From: Lachnospiraceae bacterium
GTDB taxonomy: Bacteria; Bacillota; Clostridia; Lachnospirales; Lachnospiraceae
DNA: 64,000 nucleotides
NCBI GenBank assembly: GCA_017557525.1
Contig: JAFYYN010000070.1
Location: 1-64,000 of the forward strand
Reading direction: 5' to 3'
How positions within the stretch are numbered: position 1 is the stretch's first letter; each line of letters begins with the position of its first letter. The translations under genes were made by a program, and so were the position numbers. Below the pieces are notes generated by a model. It did not search any database, was not told where the DNA came from, and worked only from the letters and a program-made list of their open reading frames with translations. Positions 7,947 through 16,277 of this stretch are shown in pieces.

Positions 7947-8996
7947 TTGAAAAATAATCCTTTTAGTCTTGATTTTGGAGGGACACCGTATCTGATGATT
8001 CCCCGGCATATAGAAACACAAAAGATAGTAAATGCATTCTCTGCAGAACTGCCGCCTACCCATATATTCATGATAATGGGGGCGAGGGGAAATGGCAAAA
8101 CCGTTCTTATGAGTTCGGTTAAAGATGAACTGATAGAAAATACGGAGTGGTTGCATGTAGATATTTCTCCGGAAAGTAATATGCTGGAGGTCTTAGCGTC
8201 AAGCCTGATTCAGAAGAGTAAGAAAAAGTATTCAAAGAAAAAAGTAGATTTTAACCTTGATCTTAAGATAGCATCCTTTGGAGTAAGCTCGGAATCAGAC
8301 AGTAAATATTCGAGCGTATATACTGACCTTGACAATATTATAGAATACTTAAGGGATAAAAAAACGAAGATTTTAATTACTGTAGACGAGGCAGTTAATT
8401 CAAAGTCAATGCGGGAACTAACAACTTATTTTCAGCATTGCCTCAGGGAAAAATATCCGGTATTTCTATTAATGACCGGTCTATATAAGAATATTCGGGC
8501 CTTACAGAATAACCGGTCACAAACTTTCTTGAAAAGAGCACCGAGAGTTATACTTGGGTCACTAAGTCTTATAAGGATTGCGCAAAAGTATCAAGAGGTT
8601 TTTTCTCTTGAAATGAAAAAAGCAGATGAAATGGCAAAGTTCACCGAAGGCTATTCTTATGCTTTTCAGATATTAGGGTATCTAGTTTTTGAAAGTAAAA
8701 AGCAGGAGATCTCAGATAGTGTTCTAAATGAGTATAAACTTATACTTGGAGAGAGTTCCTATGATAAGATATGGGAGGAGCTTTCTCCGAATGAACGCTT
8801 GGTCGCAAAGACAGTAGCGGAAGTTCAGGACGGAGCTACAGTGAAAGAAGTCAGGGAAATTCTTAATATGAATTCCAATGAATTTTCTACTTATGGTGAT
8901 ACTTTGGAGAAGAGTGGAGTACTTGCCTCTGATTCTGCGTATGGTACAGTTCGATTTGCGCTTCCTTATATCAGAGAATATATACAAAATAAATAA
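7947..8996 (+). CDS. orphan AAA-type ATPase with C-terminal winged helix, TTG start
   Basis: A 349-residue ATP-binding protein. Walker A is GARGNGKTVL, Walker B is ILITVDEA, and the C-terminal ~80 residues (LSPNERLVAKTVAEVQDGATVKEV... then a FALPYIREYI strand) look like a winged helix. This is the archaeal/bacterial ATPase family whose members often begin NPFSL.FG..P. The frame also opens at ATG 7932, but GGAGGTG (7934-7940) lies inside that stretch and is ideally placed for TTG 7947. Role unknown. It is a monocistronic gene between a membrane operon and tRNAs, and the phased repeats suggest tight or self-regulated expression. Confidence 0.75.
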   Translation: MKNNPFSLDFGGTPYLMIPRHIETQKIVNAFSAELPPTHIFMIMGARGNGKTVLMSSVKDELIENTEWLHVDISPESNMLEVLASSLIQKSKKKYSKKKVDFNLDLKIASFGVSSESDSKYSSVYTDLDNIIEYLRDKKTKILITVDEAVNSKSMRELTTYFQHCLREKYPVFLLMTGLYKNIRALQNNRSQTFLKRAPRVILGSLSLIRIAQKYQEVFSLEMKKADEMAKFTEGYSYAFQILGYLVFESKKQEISDSVLNEYKLILGESSYDKIWEELSPNERLVAKTVAEVQDGATVKEVREILNMNSNEFSTYGDTLEKSGVLASDSAYGTVRFALPYIREYIQNK

Positions 8997-9065
8997 TTTA
9001 GATGTGTAGGGAGATGAGCACGAATCTAATGCTTATTATGAGAAGAAGGTAGAACGGGAAATAAA

Positions 9066-9100
9066 AAACCTTGAAATCATTTTGATTGATTTCAAGGTTT
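9066..9100 (-). terminator. terminator of the tRNA operon
   Basis: AAACCTTGAAATCA (9066-9079) and TGATTTCAAGGTTT (9087-9100) pair perfectly. On the minus strand the helix is followed by TTTTTT, so it ends the tRNA transcript; on the plus strand there is no T-run. Confidence 0.85.
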
Positions 9101-9108
9101 AAACTTTG

Positions 9109-9181
9109 TGAGCCACTCGGGACTCGAACCCGAGACAACTTGATTAAAAGTCAAGTGCTCTACCGCCTGAGCTAGTGGCCC
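9109..9181 (-). tRNA. tRNA-Lys(TTT)
   Basis: A 73-nt cloverleaf on the minus strand. Acceptor GGGCCAC/GTGGCTC, anticodon loop CTTTTAA, T loop GGTTCGAGTCC, discriminator A. CCA is not encoded. It is the last tRNA of the operon. Confidence 0.97.
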
Positions 9182-9211
9182 TTTAACATATGCACGGTAC
9201 TTACTACCAAG

Positions 9212-9283
9212 CAGGGCTAGCTGGATTCGAACCAGCGAATGCAGGAGTCAAAGTCCTGTGCCTTACCGCTTGGCGATAGCCCT
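9212..9283 (-). tRNA. tRNA-Gln(TTG)
   Basis: A 72-nt cloverleaf. Acceptor AGGGCTA/TAGCCCT, anticodon stem CAGGA/TCCTG with loop CTTTGAC (anticodon TTG), discriminator G. CCA is not encoded. Confidence 0.96.
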
Positions 9284-9288
9284 AAGCG

Positions 9289-9363
9289 GGTGGGTACTGG
9301 GACTCGAACCCAGGGCCTCCAGAGCCACAATCTGGCGCGCTAACCAACTGCGCCATACCCACC
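9289..9363 (-). tRNA. tRNA-His(GTG)
   Basis: Acceptor GTGGGTA/TACCCAC with an extra 5' G (9363) opposite C73 (9289), the histidine hallmark. The anticodon loop TTGTGGC reads GTG. Confidence 0.96.
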
Positions 9364-9418
9364 ATAAACAAAAACAATATGACTTTATGCAAGGATTATG
9401 GGGCAACCATTGCATAAA

Positions 9419-9492
9419 CGTGCCAGAAGGGATTCGAACCCCCGACACACGGCTTAGAAGGCCGTTGCTCTATCCAACTGAGCTACTGGCAC
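9419..9492 (-). tRNA. tRNA-Arg(TCT)
   Basis: A 74-nt cloverleaf. Acceptor GTGCCAG/CTGGCAC, anticodon loop CTTCTAA (TCT), T loop GGTTCGAATCC, discriminator G. Confidence 0.96.
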
Positions 9493-9539
9493 ATCCAAAG
9501 TAAAACATTGGAAGCTTTTGTGCTCACTCTCGCACAAAA

Positions 9540-9610
9540 AGCGGGTGATGGGAATCGAACCCACGTGTCCAGCTTGGAAGGCTGGTGTTCTACCATTGAA
9601 CTACACCCGC
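9540..9610 (-). tRNA. tRNA-Gly(TCC)
   Basis: A 71-nt cloverleaf. The acceptor begins GCGGGTG; anticodon stem CCAGC/GCTGG with loop CTTCCAA (TCC). Confidence 0.96.
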
Positions 9611-9636
9611 ATATCACACAACTTATTCAGTTAACG

Positions 9637-9711
9637 TCGGGGTGACAGGACTTGAACCTGCGACCTCTAGATCCCAAATCTAGCACTCTAGCCAAACTGA
9701 GCCACACCCCG
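9637..9711 (-). tRNA. tRNA-Pro(TGG)
   Basis: A 75-nt cloverleaf. Acceptor CGGGGTG/CACCCCG, anticodon stem CTAGA/TCTAG with loop TTTGGGA (TGG), discriminator A. It is the first tRNA after the promoter at 9779-9807. Confidence 0.97.
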
Positions 9712-9778
9712 AAATATCGGTGCTATGCTACTTCGACGATCACGGTCGGGTACGTCTCTGTTTCACAACGCAAGTGGT

Positions 9779-9807
9779 ATTATAACTCGATATTTTTCAT
9801 TTGTCAA
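9779..9807 (-). promoter_or_regulatory. consensus promoter of the tRNA operon
   Basis: On the minus strand: TTGACA (9807-9802), exactly 17 nt, TATAAT (9784-9779). Both hexamers are perfect consensus, as expected for a growth-rate-controlled stable RNA operon. It drives Pro-Gly-Arg-His-Gln-Lys. Confidence 0.93.
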
Positions 9808-9891
9808 CACATTTTTTTAATTACAAGGCAATTTTATTAATTTTTGTTTCTGGTGATTTTCTAAAGCCAATTTTAGGCCCGGTTATCGAGA

Positions 9892-10500
9892 TCATTCTTC
9901 CAGTAACTTTCTTGCCCGCATCAATGCCTTTCCTCTGTGGCTTATTTTATTTTTCTCCTCGGGAAGCAGTTCACCTGAGTTACAACCTTTTTCCGGTACA
10001 TACATTATAGGGTCATAGCCAAACCCATACTGTCCTTTAGCTTCATATGCCACCTTGCCTTCAAAGGTATCTCTTACCACCTTACAGGTTCCGTCAGGAA
10101 ATACTACACTGATGGCGGCCACAAACCTTGCGGCTCTCAGTTCATCCGGAACGCCCTTCATTTCATCGAGGATTTTCTGATTTTTTATAGAATACGGGGT
10201 ATCTGTTCCCATAAAGCGTGCGGAATAGATACCGGGTTTTCCTCCCAGATAGTCTACTTCAAAGCCGGAATCATCTGCCATAACCAGAGCATCTGCGTAC
10301 TTTCCTTCTTCTTTTGTCTTCTCTGCTACCGCCTTTGCCTTAAGGATAGCATTTTCTTCAAAGGTCGTGCCGGTCTCGTCCACATCTACCTCAACTCCGG
10401 CTTCTTTCATAGATATTATTTCATAGGGAAGCCCTTCCATTATCTGTTTTACTTCACGGAGCTTTCCCATATTTCCTGTTGCAAATATTATTGTTCTCAT
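9892..10500 (-). CDS. rdgB: XTP/dITP diphosphatase (RdgB/HAM1)
   Basis: A 202-residue enzyme that hydrolyses non-canonical purine NTPs (dITP, XTP) to monophosphates and pyrophosphate, keeping them out of DNA and RNA. Family signatures are the N-terminal FATGNMGKLREVKQI, the central ADDSGFEVDYLGGKPGIYSARF, and the C-terminal GFGYDPIMYVP...SHRGKAL. The start MRTIIF is chosen because AAAGGA lies just upstream; an in-frame ATG 33 nt earlier has no site. The length is normal. It is a single gene between the tRNA promoter and a divergent hydrolase gene. Confidence 0.95.
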   Translation of the reverse strand: MRTIIFATGNMGKLREVKQIMEGLPYEIISMKEAGVEVDVDETGTTFEENAILKAKAVAEKTKEEGKYADALVMADDSGFEVDYLGGKPGIYSARFMGTDTPYSIKNQKILDEMKGVPDELRAARFVAAISVVFPDGTCKVVRDTFEGKVAYEAKGQYGFGYDPIMYVPEKGCNSGELLPEEKNKISHRGKALMRARKLLEE

Positions 10501-10638
10501 TTTAGATCCTTTCATAGCTGTATCTTTTATCATTCTTTATATGTATAGGTTAGTTTTGTTTCATCCCATAATCTTTATCCGTCATTCTGAACGAATGGTA
10601 ATTTTGTTTCCGCATTTTCATAGTTTACTTCATTCTGC

Positions 10639-10835
10639 TTGCATTTTCAAGCAAAATTATTATAATATATAAGATGATAAGCATATCCACCACCTAAAGT
10701 GATGTGTAAGTTTGAGCGGTGTGGGATTAAGCTTTGTACCGCGGAGCTGCAGAGCAGCCATCTTATAACTCAATCAGGTATTAAAAAATTTAGAAAGGAA
10801 CGGATCAGGTTATCTGACTGATCTGATGTATATAT
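10639..10835 (+). promoter_or_regulatory. promoter and long leader of the hydrolase gene
   Basis: TTGCAT (10639-10644), 16 nt, TATAAT (10661-10666). About 160 nt of leader follow before the ATG at 10836. The leader holds GCTGC-AGA-GCAGC, a CGGT...ACCG pairing and GATCAG...CTGATC. I recognise no known riboswitch. The start codon has no clear Shine-Dalgarno site. Confidence 0.5.
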
Positions 10836-12218
10836 ATGGAAACAAGCAGGATCACTCTCCGGCAGGAAGATAAAACTACAACGACAGTGTTTGCCACGCT
10901 ATCCGAGGTTTCCTCACCGATAGGAAGCGTTTTGCTGCTCCACGACATGGCTGAGCATCATGGACGTTTTGATGATTTCGTGAAAATTCTTAATGCAAAG
11001 GGGTATGATACATATACCTATGATCACCGTGGACACGGCTCAGGGATCAGATACGAGGAATTGGGATTTATAGCCGAGGAAGACGGACATGAGCTTTTAA
11101 TATCTGACGCTATACACATTTTAAAGTATATAAAGAAAAATAATCGTGGTCGTAAGCTTATCCTTTTCGGTCATGGCATGGGGGCTTCGATTGCCAGATG
11201 CGTGATACAGGCTTATGATGCAATAGATGCATGCATCCTGTGTTCAGCTCCCAATCCGCCGCATAAAATGATCAATTCGCTGCTTACCAAAGCGAAATTT
11301 ATCAGATTTTCAAAGAAAGCCTGGTACAGATCGGATTCACTCTGTAAAAAGCTTACAGAATATAAGAGCTTCTCCAAGATCTCAAACAGGACCGCATTTG
11401 ACTGGATTTCAAGGGATAACCAGCTTGTAGGAGCCTATATCAGCGATCCTCTCTGTGGATTTTTAGGTACAGTTGCTTTCTATATTGATATACTTAACTT
11501 GACCGATGAGGCTGTTTCAAAATCAAATGTAAAACAGACAAGGAATGATCTTCCTATACTTATTTTGTCAGGCAGTAATGATCCTGTCTGTGATTACGGC
11601 GAAGACGCGGCAGACATTTTCGATGTTTTCCAGCATTACAAATTTACCGAGGTTGACTGCACGATATATGAAGAATGCAGACACGATCTGCTTCACGAAA
11701 CCAACAGCGCTGAGATAATAAAGGATATCCTCGAGTGGTTAAACCGTGCTTTAGATAACAGGCGTCTCAAAGCAAATGCAGCTCTCAAGGCTAAGGCCAA
11801 GAAGAAAAAGGGACATAAGCGTACTGCTGCCGAAGCAGCAAGGTCGGCACTAGGGTATGCTACAGAGAATGGTGATACATCTCCTGATGGGTCAATTGCA
11901 GCCGACAATGTCGGCGATGACGATGATTTCCTTGAGGATATGGGATATTTTGCAGGGCGTTCAGAGACTACAGTATCTGATGAATCAGAGGAAGAGGACG
12001 AAGATTTTATCATCATGGATGACGATGATGATTTTGATGAATTCGAAGATGAGTTCGAAGAAGATAGTGCCGATGATCCTGATAAAACGTCTAAAGACTT
12101 AGAAAAGGATACCAAGAAATCGGATAAGCAACCTAAGTCAGGAAAGAACGATAACCCGGACTCTAAGGGTTCAAGCAATAAATCAAAATCTAACGGCAAA
12201 AAAAGCAAGAAGAAATAA
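10836..12218 (+). CDS. alpha/beta hydrolase (lysophospholipase-like) lacking the nucleophile Ser
   Basis: A 460-residue protein. Residues 1-300 are a monoacylglycerol-lipase-like alpha/beta hydrolase. The nucleophile elbow reads FGHGMGAS: Gly114 stands where GHSMG has Ser, and the codon is GGC instead of AGC. The oxyanion motif HGMAEH is HDMAEH (36-41). The acid (SGSNDPV, Asp249) and base (CRHDLLHE, His283) are kept. Residues ~305-460 are a low-complexity tail: basic (KAKKKKGHKRTA), then highly acidic, then Lys/Ser-rich. It probably has no normal esterase activity and may bind instead of cleave. It is followed 9 bp later by an RNA methyltransferase gene, likely co-transcribed. Confidence 0.8.
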   Translation: METSRITLRQEDKTTTTVFATLSEVSSPIGSVLLLHDMAEHHGRFDDFVKILNAKGYDTYTYDHRGHGSGIRYEELGFIAEEDGHELLISDAIHILKYIKKNNRGRKLILFGHGMGASIARCVIQAYDAIDACILCSAPNPPHKMINSLLTKAKFIRFSKKAWYRSDSLCKKLTEYKSFSKISNRTAFDWISRDNQLVGAYISDPLCGFLGTVAFYIDILNLTDEAVSKSNVKQTRNDLPILILSGSNDPVCDYGEDAADIFDVFQHYKFTEVDCTIYEECRHDLLHETNSAEIIKDILEWLNRALDNRRLKANAALKAKAKKKKGHKRTAAEAARSALGYATENGDTSPDGSIAADNVGDDDDFLEDMGYFAGRSETTVSDESEEEDEDFIIMDDDDDFDEFEDEFEEDSADDPDKTSKDLEKDTKKSDKQPKSGKNDNPDSKGSSNKSKSNGKKSKKK

Positions 12219-12227
12219 GGACAATTT

Positions 12228-13373
12228 ATGGAATACGAATTTATAGCACCCTGCCATTTTGGTATGGAGGCTGTTCTAAAACGCGAAATATTATCACTTG
12301 GTCTGGAGATTGTACAAGTTGAAGATGGTAAGGTTACTTTCAAGGGTGATGAAAGCGCATTTGCAAGGGCCAACATTTTCTTAAGGACAACCGAAAGAAT
12401 ATTACTCAAGGTCGGGAGCTTTAAGGCGACAACATTCGATGAATTATTCGAAGGTACCAAGGCTCTTCCGTGGGAACAATATGTACCGAAGGACGGAAGG
12501 TTCTGGGTAACAAAGGCCAATTCTGTAAGAAGTGCACTTTTTAGTCCGTCAGACATCCAGTCAATCATGAAAAAGGCGATGGTAGAGCGTCTGAAAGCCA
12601 AGTATGAAATTGACTGGTTCAGTGAAACCGGAGCAGACTATGCGGTCAGAGTTTCAATATTAAAGGACGAAGTAACCGTCGGGCTTGATACTTCGGGCGA
12701 ATCACTTCACAAACGAGGCTACAGGAAATTAACAAGCAAAGCCCCGATAACAGAAACACTGGCTGCTGCCATTATACTTCATACCCCCTGGAAAGCAGAC
12801 AGGCTTCTGGTCGATCCGTTCTGCGGTTCAGGAACCTTTCCGATAGAGGCGGCACTTATAGGTATGAATATTGCCCCGGGTATAAAAAGAGAATTTGCAG
12901 CTGAAAAGTTTTCCTTCTTAGATAAAAAGATATGGGAAAATGCACGTAACGAGGCAAAGGATATGATAAGGCACGATATAGAATTAAATATCCAGGGTTA
13001 CGATATCGATATCGAGATAATACAGGCTGCCATGCAAAATGCAAAATTAGCAGGAGTTGCCGATAAAATACACCTGCAGGCAAAGGATGTACGCGATCTT
13101 TCAAGCTCCAAGCAGTATGGCTTCATCATAACAAACCCGCCTTATGGCGAGCGTATGGAAGAGAAAAAGGATATGCCAAAGCTGTACGAAACCATAGGTA
13201 AGACGTTTAACAAACTCGGAACATGGTCATACTATATTATCACCGGCTACGAAGATGCTGAGAAATATATAGGCCGAAAAGCAGATAAGAACCGCAAAAT
13301 TTATAACGGAATGCTTAAGAGTTATTTATACGAATTTATGGGTCCCAAACCTCCAAAGAAAGATAAGGTTTAA
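12228..13373 (+). CDS. THUMP-domain class I RNA methyltransferase (RlmL-N/YpsC-like)
   Basis: A 381-residue SAM-dependent methyltransferase. It has an N-terminal ferredoxin-like plus THUMP domain (about 1-155; IAPCHFGMEAVLKREI) and a Rossmann MTase domain (160-370) with the SAM motif VDPFCGSGTFPIEAA and the amino-methylation motif TNPPYGER. Related proteins methylate guanine N2 in 23S rRNA. It ends in a short basic tail (PKPPKKDKV). The length matches the family. An intrinsic terminator follows at 13380. Confidence 0.9.
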   Translation: MEYEFIAPCHFGMEAVLKREILSLGLEIVQVEDGKVTFKGDESAFARANIFLRTTERILLKVGSFKATTFDELFEGTKALPWEQYVPKDGRFWVTKANSVRSALFSPSDIQSIMKKAMVERLKAKYEIDWFSETGADYAVRVSILKDEVTVGLDTSGESLHKRGYRKLTSKAPITETLAAAIILHTPWKADRLLVDPFCGSGTFPIEAALIGMNIAPGIKREFAAEKFSFLDKKIWENARNEAKDMIRHDIELNIQGYDIDIEIIQAAMQNAKLAGVADKIHLQAKDVRDLSSSKQYGFIITNPPYGERMEEKKDMPKLYETIGKTFNKLGTWSYYIITGYEDAEKYIGRKADKNRKIYNGMLKSYLYEFMGPKPPKKDKV

Positions 13374-13379
13374 AAACAC

Positions 13380-13421
13380 GACAGTTATAGGTGAAAAATC
13401 ACTTATAACTGTCTATTTATT
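13380..13421 (+). terminator. intrinsic terminator
   Basis: GACAGTTATAGGTGA (13380-13394) pairs with TCACTTATAACTGTC (13399-13413), followed by TATTTATTT. It ends the hydrolase/methyltransferase operon. Confidence 0.85.
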
Positions 13422-13466
13422 TGCAAAATATTTTCGAACTTCTAGATTCGTAGATTTTTTTGAGTA

Positions 13467-13627
13467 GGGATGGGCGGGGCGATTTGTTCTCCGCACGCTA
13501 TCCGCTCCGCGCGACTTTTTTGCACTCTTAAGCGGGCTACATTTGCCCGCTTGCAAAAAGGTCGACAAGGATTTTGCGTGCAAAATCCGCTTTTTGCGTG
13601 CGGAGAATATATCGCCCAGCCCATCCC
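13467..13627. repeat. GC-rich cloverleaf-forming inverted repeat element
   Basis: Arms at 13467-13498 and 13596-13627 (32 nt each) are inverted repeats with a few mismatches (begin GGGATGGGC; end CTCCGCACGC). Inside are two more hairpins. CGACTTTTTTGCA (13512-13524) pairs with 13552-13564 and encloses AGCGGGC/GCCCGCT (13531-13551). GGATTTTGC pairs with GCAAAATCC (13569-13588). The whole would fold as a branched structure. There is no gene in it. It is richer in G+C than its surroundings. Confidence 0.8.
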
Positions 13628-13726
13628 GTCCCCTAGAACCCCCTAGAATCCCATAAAAAAGTACTTCCATTTCCACCCAACTTGTGCTATACTTGTAATT
13701 TGGGAAATAGCGTAAGGAGGAACCAT

Positions 13727-14143
13727 ATGCTTAACGAAAGAAAAATAAGGCTGATGACCCAGCTGGCCATATATGAAAAAAAAGACGGAAAGGAAGACCT
13801 GAAGCTCGCCAAGTATTACAAAGGTGATTATGCGCGCCTCCAGGCCTGGAAAACCGCAGTAGCCATAACCATAGGCTACATACTGCTGCTGGCAGTAGCG
13901 GCAATATACAAGCTCGAGTACCTGATAGACAATGCATTTACCATAGACTATGAAGCACTCGGAAAGAAAATAATCGGAATATATGTGGTAGTGCTTGCAG
14001 TATATTTCATATCAGCACTGCTTGCCTACTCATTAAAGTATGCAGCATCCAGAAAGAGACTTGCCAGATACTTTAGAATGCTCAGAAAACTTAACCATAT
14101 CTACCTGGTAGAGGACGGGGTAGTTCAGGAGGACGAAGAATGA
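13727..14143 (+). CDS. small membrane protein upstream of cdaA locus
   Basis: A 138-residue protein of unknown family. It has a charged N-terminus, hydrophobic segments at about 43-62 and 82-105, and a basic region (KYAASRKRLARYFRMLRKLN). ATG 13727 is chosen for the AAGGAGG before it; the longer frame has no site. It overlaps the next gene by 4 bp and opens the operon leading into cdaA, so a role in the envelope or in c-di-AMP signalling is possible but unproven. Confidence 0.7.
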   Translation: MLNERKIRLMTQLAIYEKKDGKEDLKLAKYYKGDYARLQAWKTAVAITIGYILLLAVAAIYKLEYLIDNAFTIDYEALGKKIIGIYVVVLAVYFISALLAYSLKYAASRKRLARYFRMLRKLNHIYLVEDGVVQEDEE

Positions 14144-15360
14144 TAACCATATTGCTGGAAATAAGGGAGATAATACTAAAAGCTTACCAAAAGGTAAGAT
14201 TTATAGTCAACCCCGTAGTAAAATTCCTTTTCAGTCTCCTGGTATTCTCGTATATAAACCAGGAGTTAGGCTTTGATTCAAGATTCACAAAGATAACCGT
14301 AGTACTCGCACTTTCAGTAGTGTCAGCCATAACCCCGAGCGGAGTACTGGTACTGCTGGCAATGCTGCTGATACTGCTGCATATATACGCAGCCTGCAAT
14401 TTCCTGGCACTGTTATTGTTACTGGTATTTATAATACTGTATGTAGCACTGCTGCGTTTCAGTCCCAAGCAGATCATAGCGGTTGTAGCTATCCCCATGC
14501 TTGCAAAGTACAATCTCCATTACTGTGTACCGATACTTATGGGCAGTATCTCTTCACCCGTAGGCATCCTTCCCACAATAGGCGGAGTAGCACTGTATCA
14601 TATACTTGACATAATAAAAGAGCCTGCTGCCCGTGAGGTAGAGCTCAAGATGGAAGAGGTAGTAGAACTTTTTACCGAGGTATTTGACAAGATCATGGCA
14701 GATAAGCCCATGATAATCATGATGGTGGTATTCTCGCTGGTAGTCGCAGTGGTATGGTTCATCAGGAGATTTTCCTTTGACTATGCCTTTGAGATTTCAC
14801 TTGGTGCCGGCGTTATGATCAATATCCTCGGTTTCCTGATCGCAGACCTTAAGTATGACGTAACCGTATCCATCGGCACACTTATCATCATGAGCCTGAT
14901 CTCAGGAGTCATTGCAATGCTGTGTGACTATATGAAGAGAGTGCTTGATTATACGGCGGTAGAGAGGGTACAGTTTGAAGATGATGATTATTACTATTAT
15001 GTAAAGGCTGTGCCTAAGGTAAATATCAGCCTGCGCGAAATGGATATCAAGCATATAAACCGCAGCGCGATTGACGGTGATGATTACGAGTACGAGGAAG
15101 AGACAGAGGACGAGGATTACGAGCCTGATATCACTTTTGACAGGAGAAGCATGGAGGAGGAAGATAATGTAACTCCCGAGCCTGAAACAAAGCCGGAGGA
15201 CGATGTAAAGGAATATACTCCCGCTTCAAAGAAAAATATGTTCAAGCTGCTTATGAAGCCAAAGGATTTAAAGGAAGACAAAGAAGAAAAGAAAGCTTCC
15301 GATGACTACGAAGAAGAAATGATACTCGATGATGACGATTTTGATTCTGATAAAGAATGA
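14140..15360 (+). CDS. polytopic membrane protein with acidic tail, upstream of cdaA
   Basis: A 406-residue protein. Residues ~20-270 hold about eight hydrophobic segments, several rich in Leu/Val/Ile. Residues ~285-406 are a soluble, very acidic tail (DDDYYYYVK, EYEEETEDEDYE, DDDDFDSDKE). I do not recognise the family. It overlaps the previous gene by ATGA and ends 10 bp before cdaA, so it is co-expressed with the diadenylate cyclase and may regulate it or share its envelope role. Confidence 0.7.
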   Translation: MITILLEIREIILKAYQKVRFIVNPVVKFLFSLLVFSYINQELGFDSRFTKITVVLALSVVSAITPSGVLVLLAMLLILLHIYAACNFLALLLLLVFIILYVALLRFSPKQIIAVVAIPMLAKYNLHYCVPILMGSISSPVGILPTIGGVALYHILDIIKEPAAREVELKMEEVVELFTEVFDKIMADKPMIIMMVVFSLVVAVVWFIRRFSFDYAFEISLGAGVMINILGFLIADLKYDVTVSIGTLIIMSLISGVIAMLCDYMKRVLDYTAVERVQFEDDDYYYYVKAVPKVNISLREMDIKHINRSAIDGDDYEYEEETEDEDYEPDITFDRRSMEEEDNVTPEPETKPEDDVKEYTPASKKNMFKLLMKPKDLKEDKEEKKASDDYEEEMILDDDDFDSDKE

Positions 15361-15370
15361 GTGAAAAGGT

Positions 15371-16261
15371 ATGGCACAAATAATGGACACCATAAAAGAA
15401 TTCTTTAGCGGGATAGTTGAACCGCTGCAGATGATAAAGATAGGCGTAATGGACTATGTAGAGATCTTTATCATCGCGATTCTTATATACAACATCATAA
15501 AATGGATGAAGAACACCCGGGCATGGGCACTGATGAAGGGTGTTGCAGTGCTGTTTGTATTTTATCTTATAGCAGCAATACTTAACTTCGATGTTATACT
15601 CTGGATATACCAAAACGGTATCATCGTATCCATTACTGCTGCTATCATCCTGTTCCAGCCTGAGCTTAGAAAAGCGTTGGAGCAGCTTGGAAAGAGAAAT
15701 ATCGGACTTGTTACACCCTTGTTTACACAAAATCAGGTGGAAGAAAAGTTCTCTGAGGATACCATAAACGCACTGGTTAAGGCTTCCTTTGATATGGGAA
15801 AGGTTAAGACGGGCGCGCTCATGATAATAGAGGGTGAGCAGCGTCTTGATGATATCGAGGCAACCGGTATTATGATAGATGCCAAGATCAGCAGTGAGCT
15901 TATACTAAATATATTTGAGCATAATACGCCTCTCCATGACGGTGCGGTTGTTATCAGGGGAAACAGGATAACTGCAGCAACCTGTTATCTTCCCCTTACA
16001 GACATTAAGATCAGCAAGGAGCTGGGTACCCGTCACAGGGCGGCTGTCGGCATAAGCGAGATTACAGACAGCTTTACGATAGTAGTTTCCGAGCAGACCG
16101 GAAATGTTTCGATAGCACAGAATGGTCAGCTCTCACGAGGAGTAACCCGAGAATTCCTTTATGACAGATTAAAGGAACTCCAGAAAAACACAAATGAGGA
16201 TACAACAAAGAAGAAGGGTTTACTCAGACTTTCGAAGTCAGACAAGTCAGTAAAGAAATGA
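15371..16261 (+). CDS. cdaA: diadenylate cyclase CdaA
   Basis: A 296-residue membrane enzyme that makes cyclic di-AMP from two ATP. Three N-terminal membrane segments (to about residue 95) are followed by a DAC (DisA_N) domain with the catalytic DGA motif (residues 190-192, LHDGAVVIRGNRI) and the RHR motif (221-223, GTRHRAAVGISE). The C-terminal ~25 residues are basic. It sits directly before cdaR, the usual partner gene. No glmM is seen beside them, unlike the cdaA-cdaR-glmM order of many Firmicutes. Confidence 0.96.
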   Translation: MAQIMDTIKEFFSGIVEPLQMIKIGVMDYVEIFIIAILIYNIIKWMKNTRAWALMKGVAVLFVFYLIAAILNFDVILWIYQNGIIVSITAAIILFQPELRKALEQLGKRNIGLVTPLFTQNQVEEKFSEDTINALVKASFDMGKVKTGALMIIEGEQRLDDIEATGIMIDAKISSELILNIFEHNTPLHDGAVVIRGNRITAATCYLPLTDIKISKELGTRHRAAVGISEITDSFTIVVSEQTGNVSIAQNGQLSRGVTREFLYDRLKELQKNTNEDTTKKKGLLRLSKSDKSVKK

Positions 16262-16277
16262 GGGAGGAGTGAGCGAT

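Noticed and set aside
9258-9503. Frames over the tRNA cluster
   Set aside because: They are translations of tRNA genes, a common false call.
11693-12601. A 302-codon minus-strand frame rich in Ser
   Set aside because: It is antisense to the acidic tail of the hydrolase and the methyltransferase start; Asp/Glu/Lys repeats read backwards give Ser-rich sequence. No ribosome site.
13682-13726. Longer start of the small membrane protein
   Set aside because: The upstream codons lie before AAGGAGG at 13714-13720, which points to ATG 13727.
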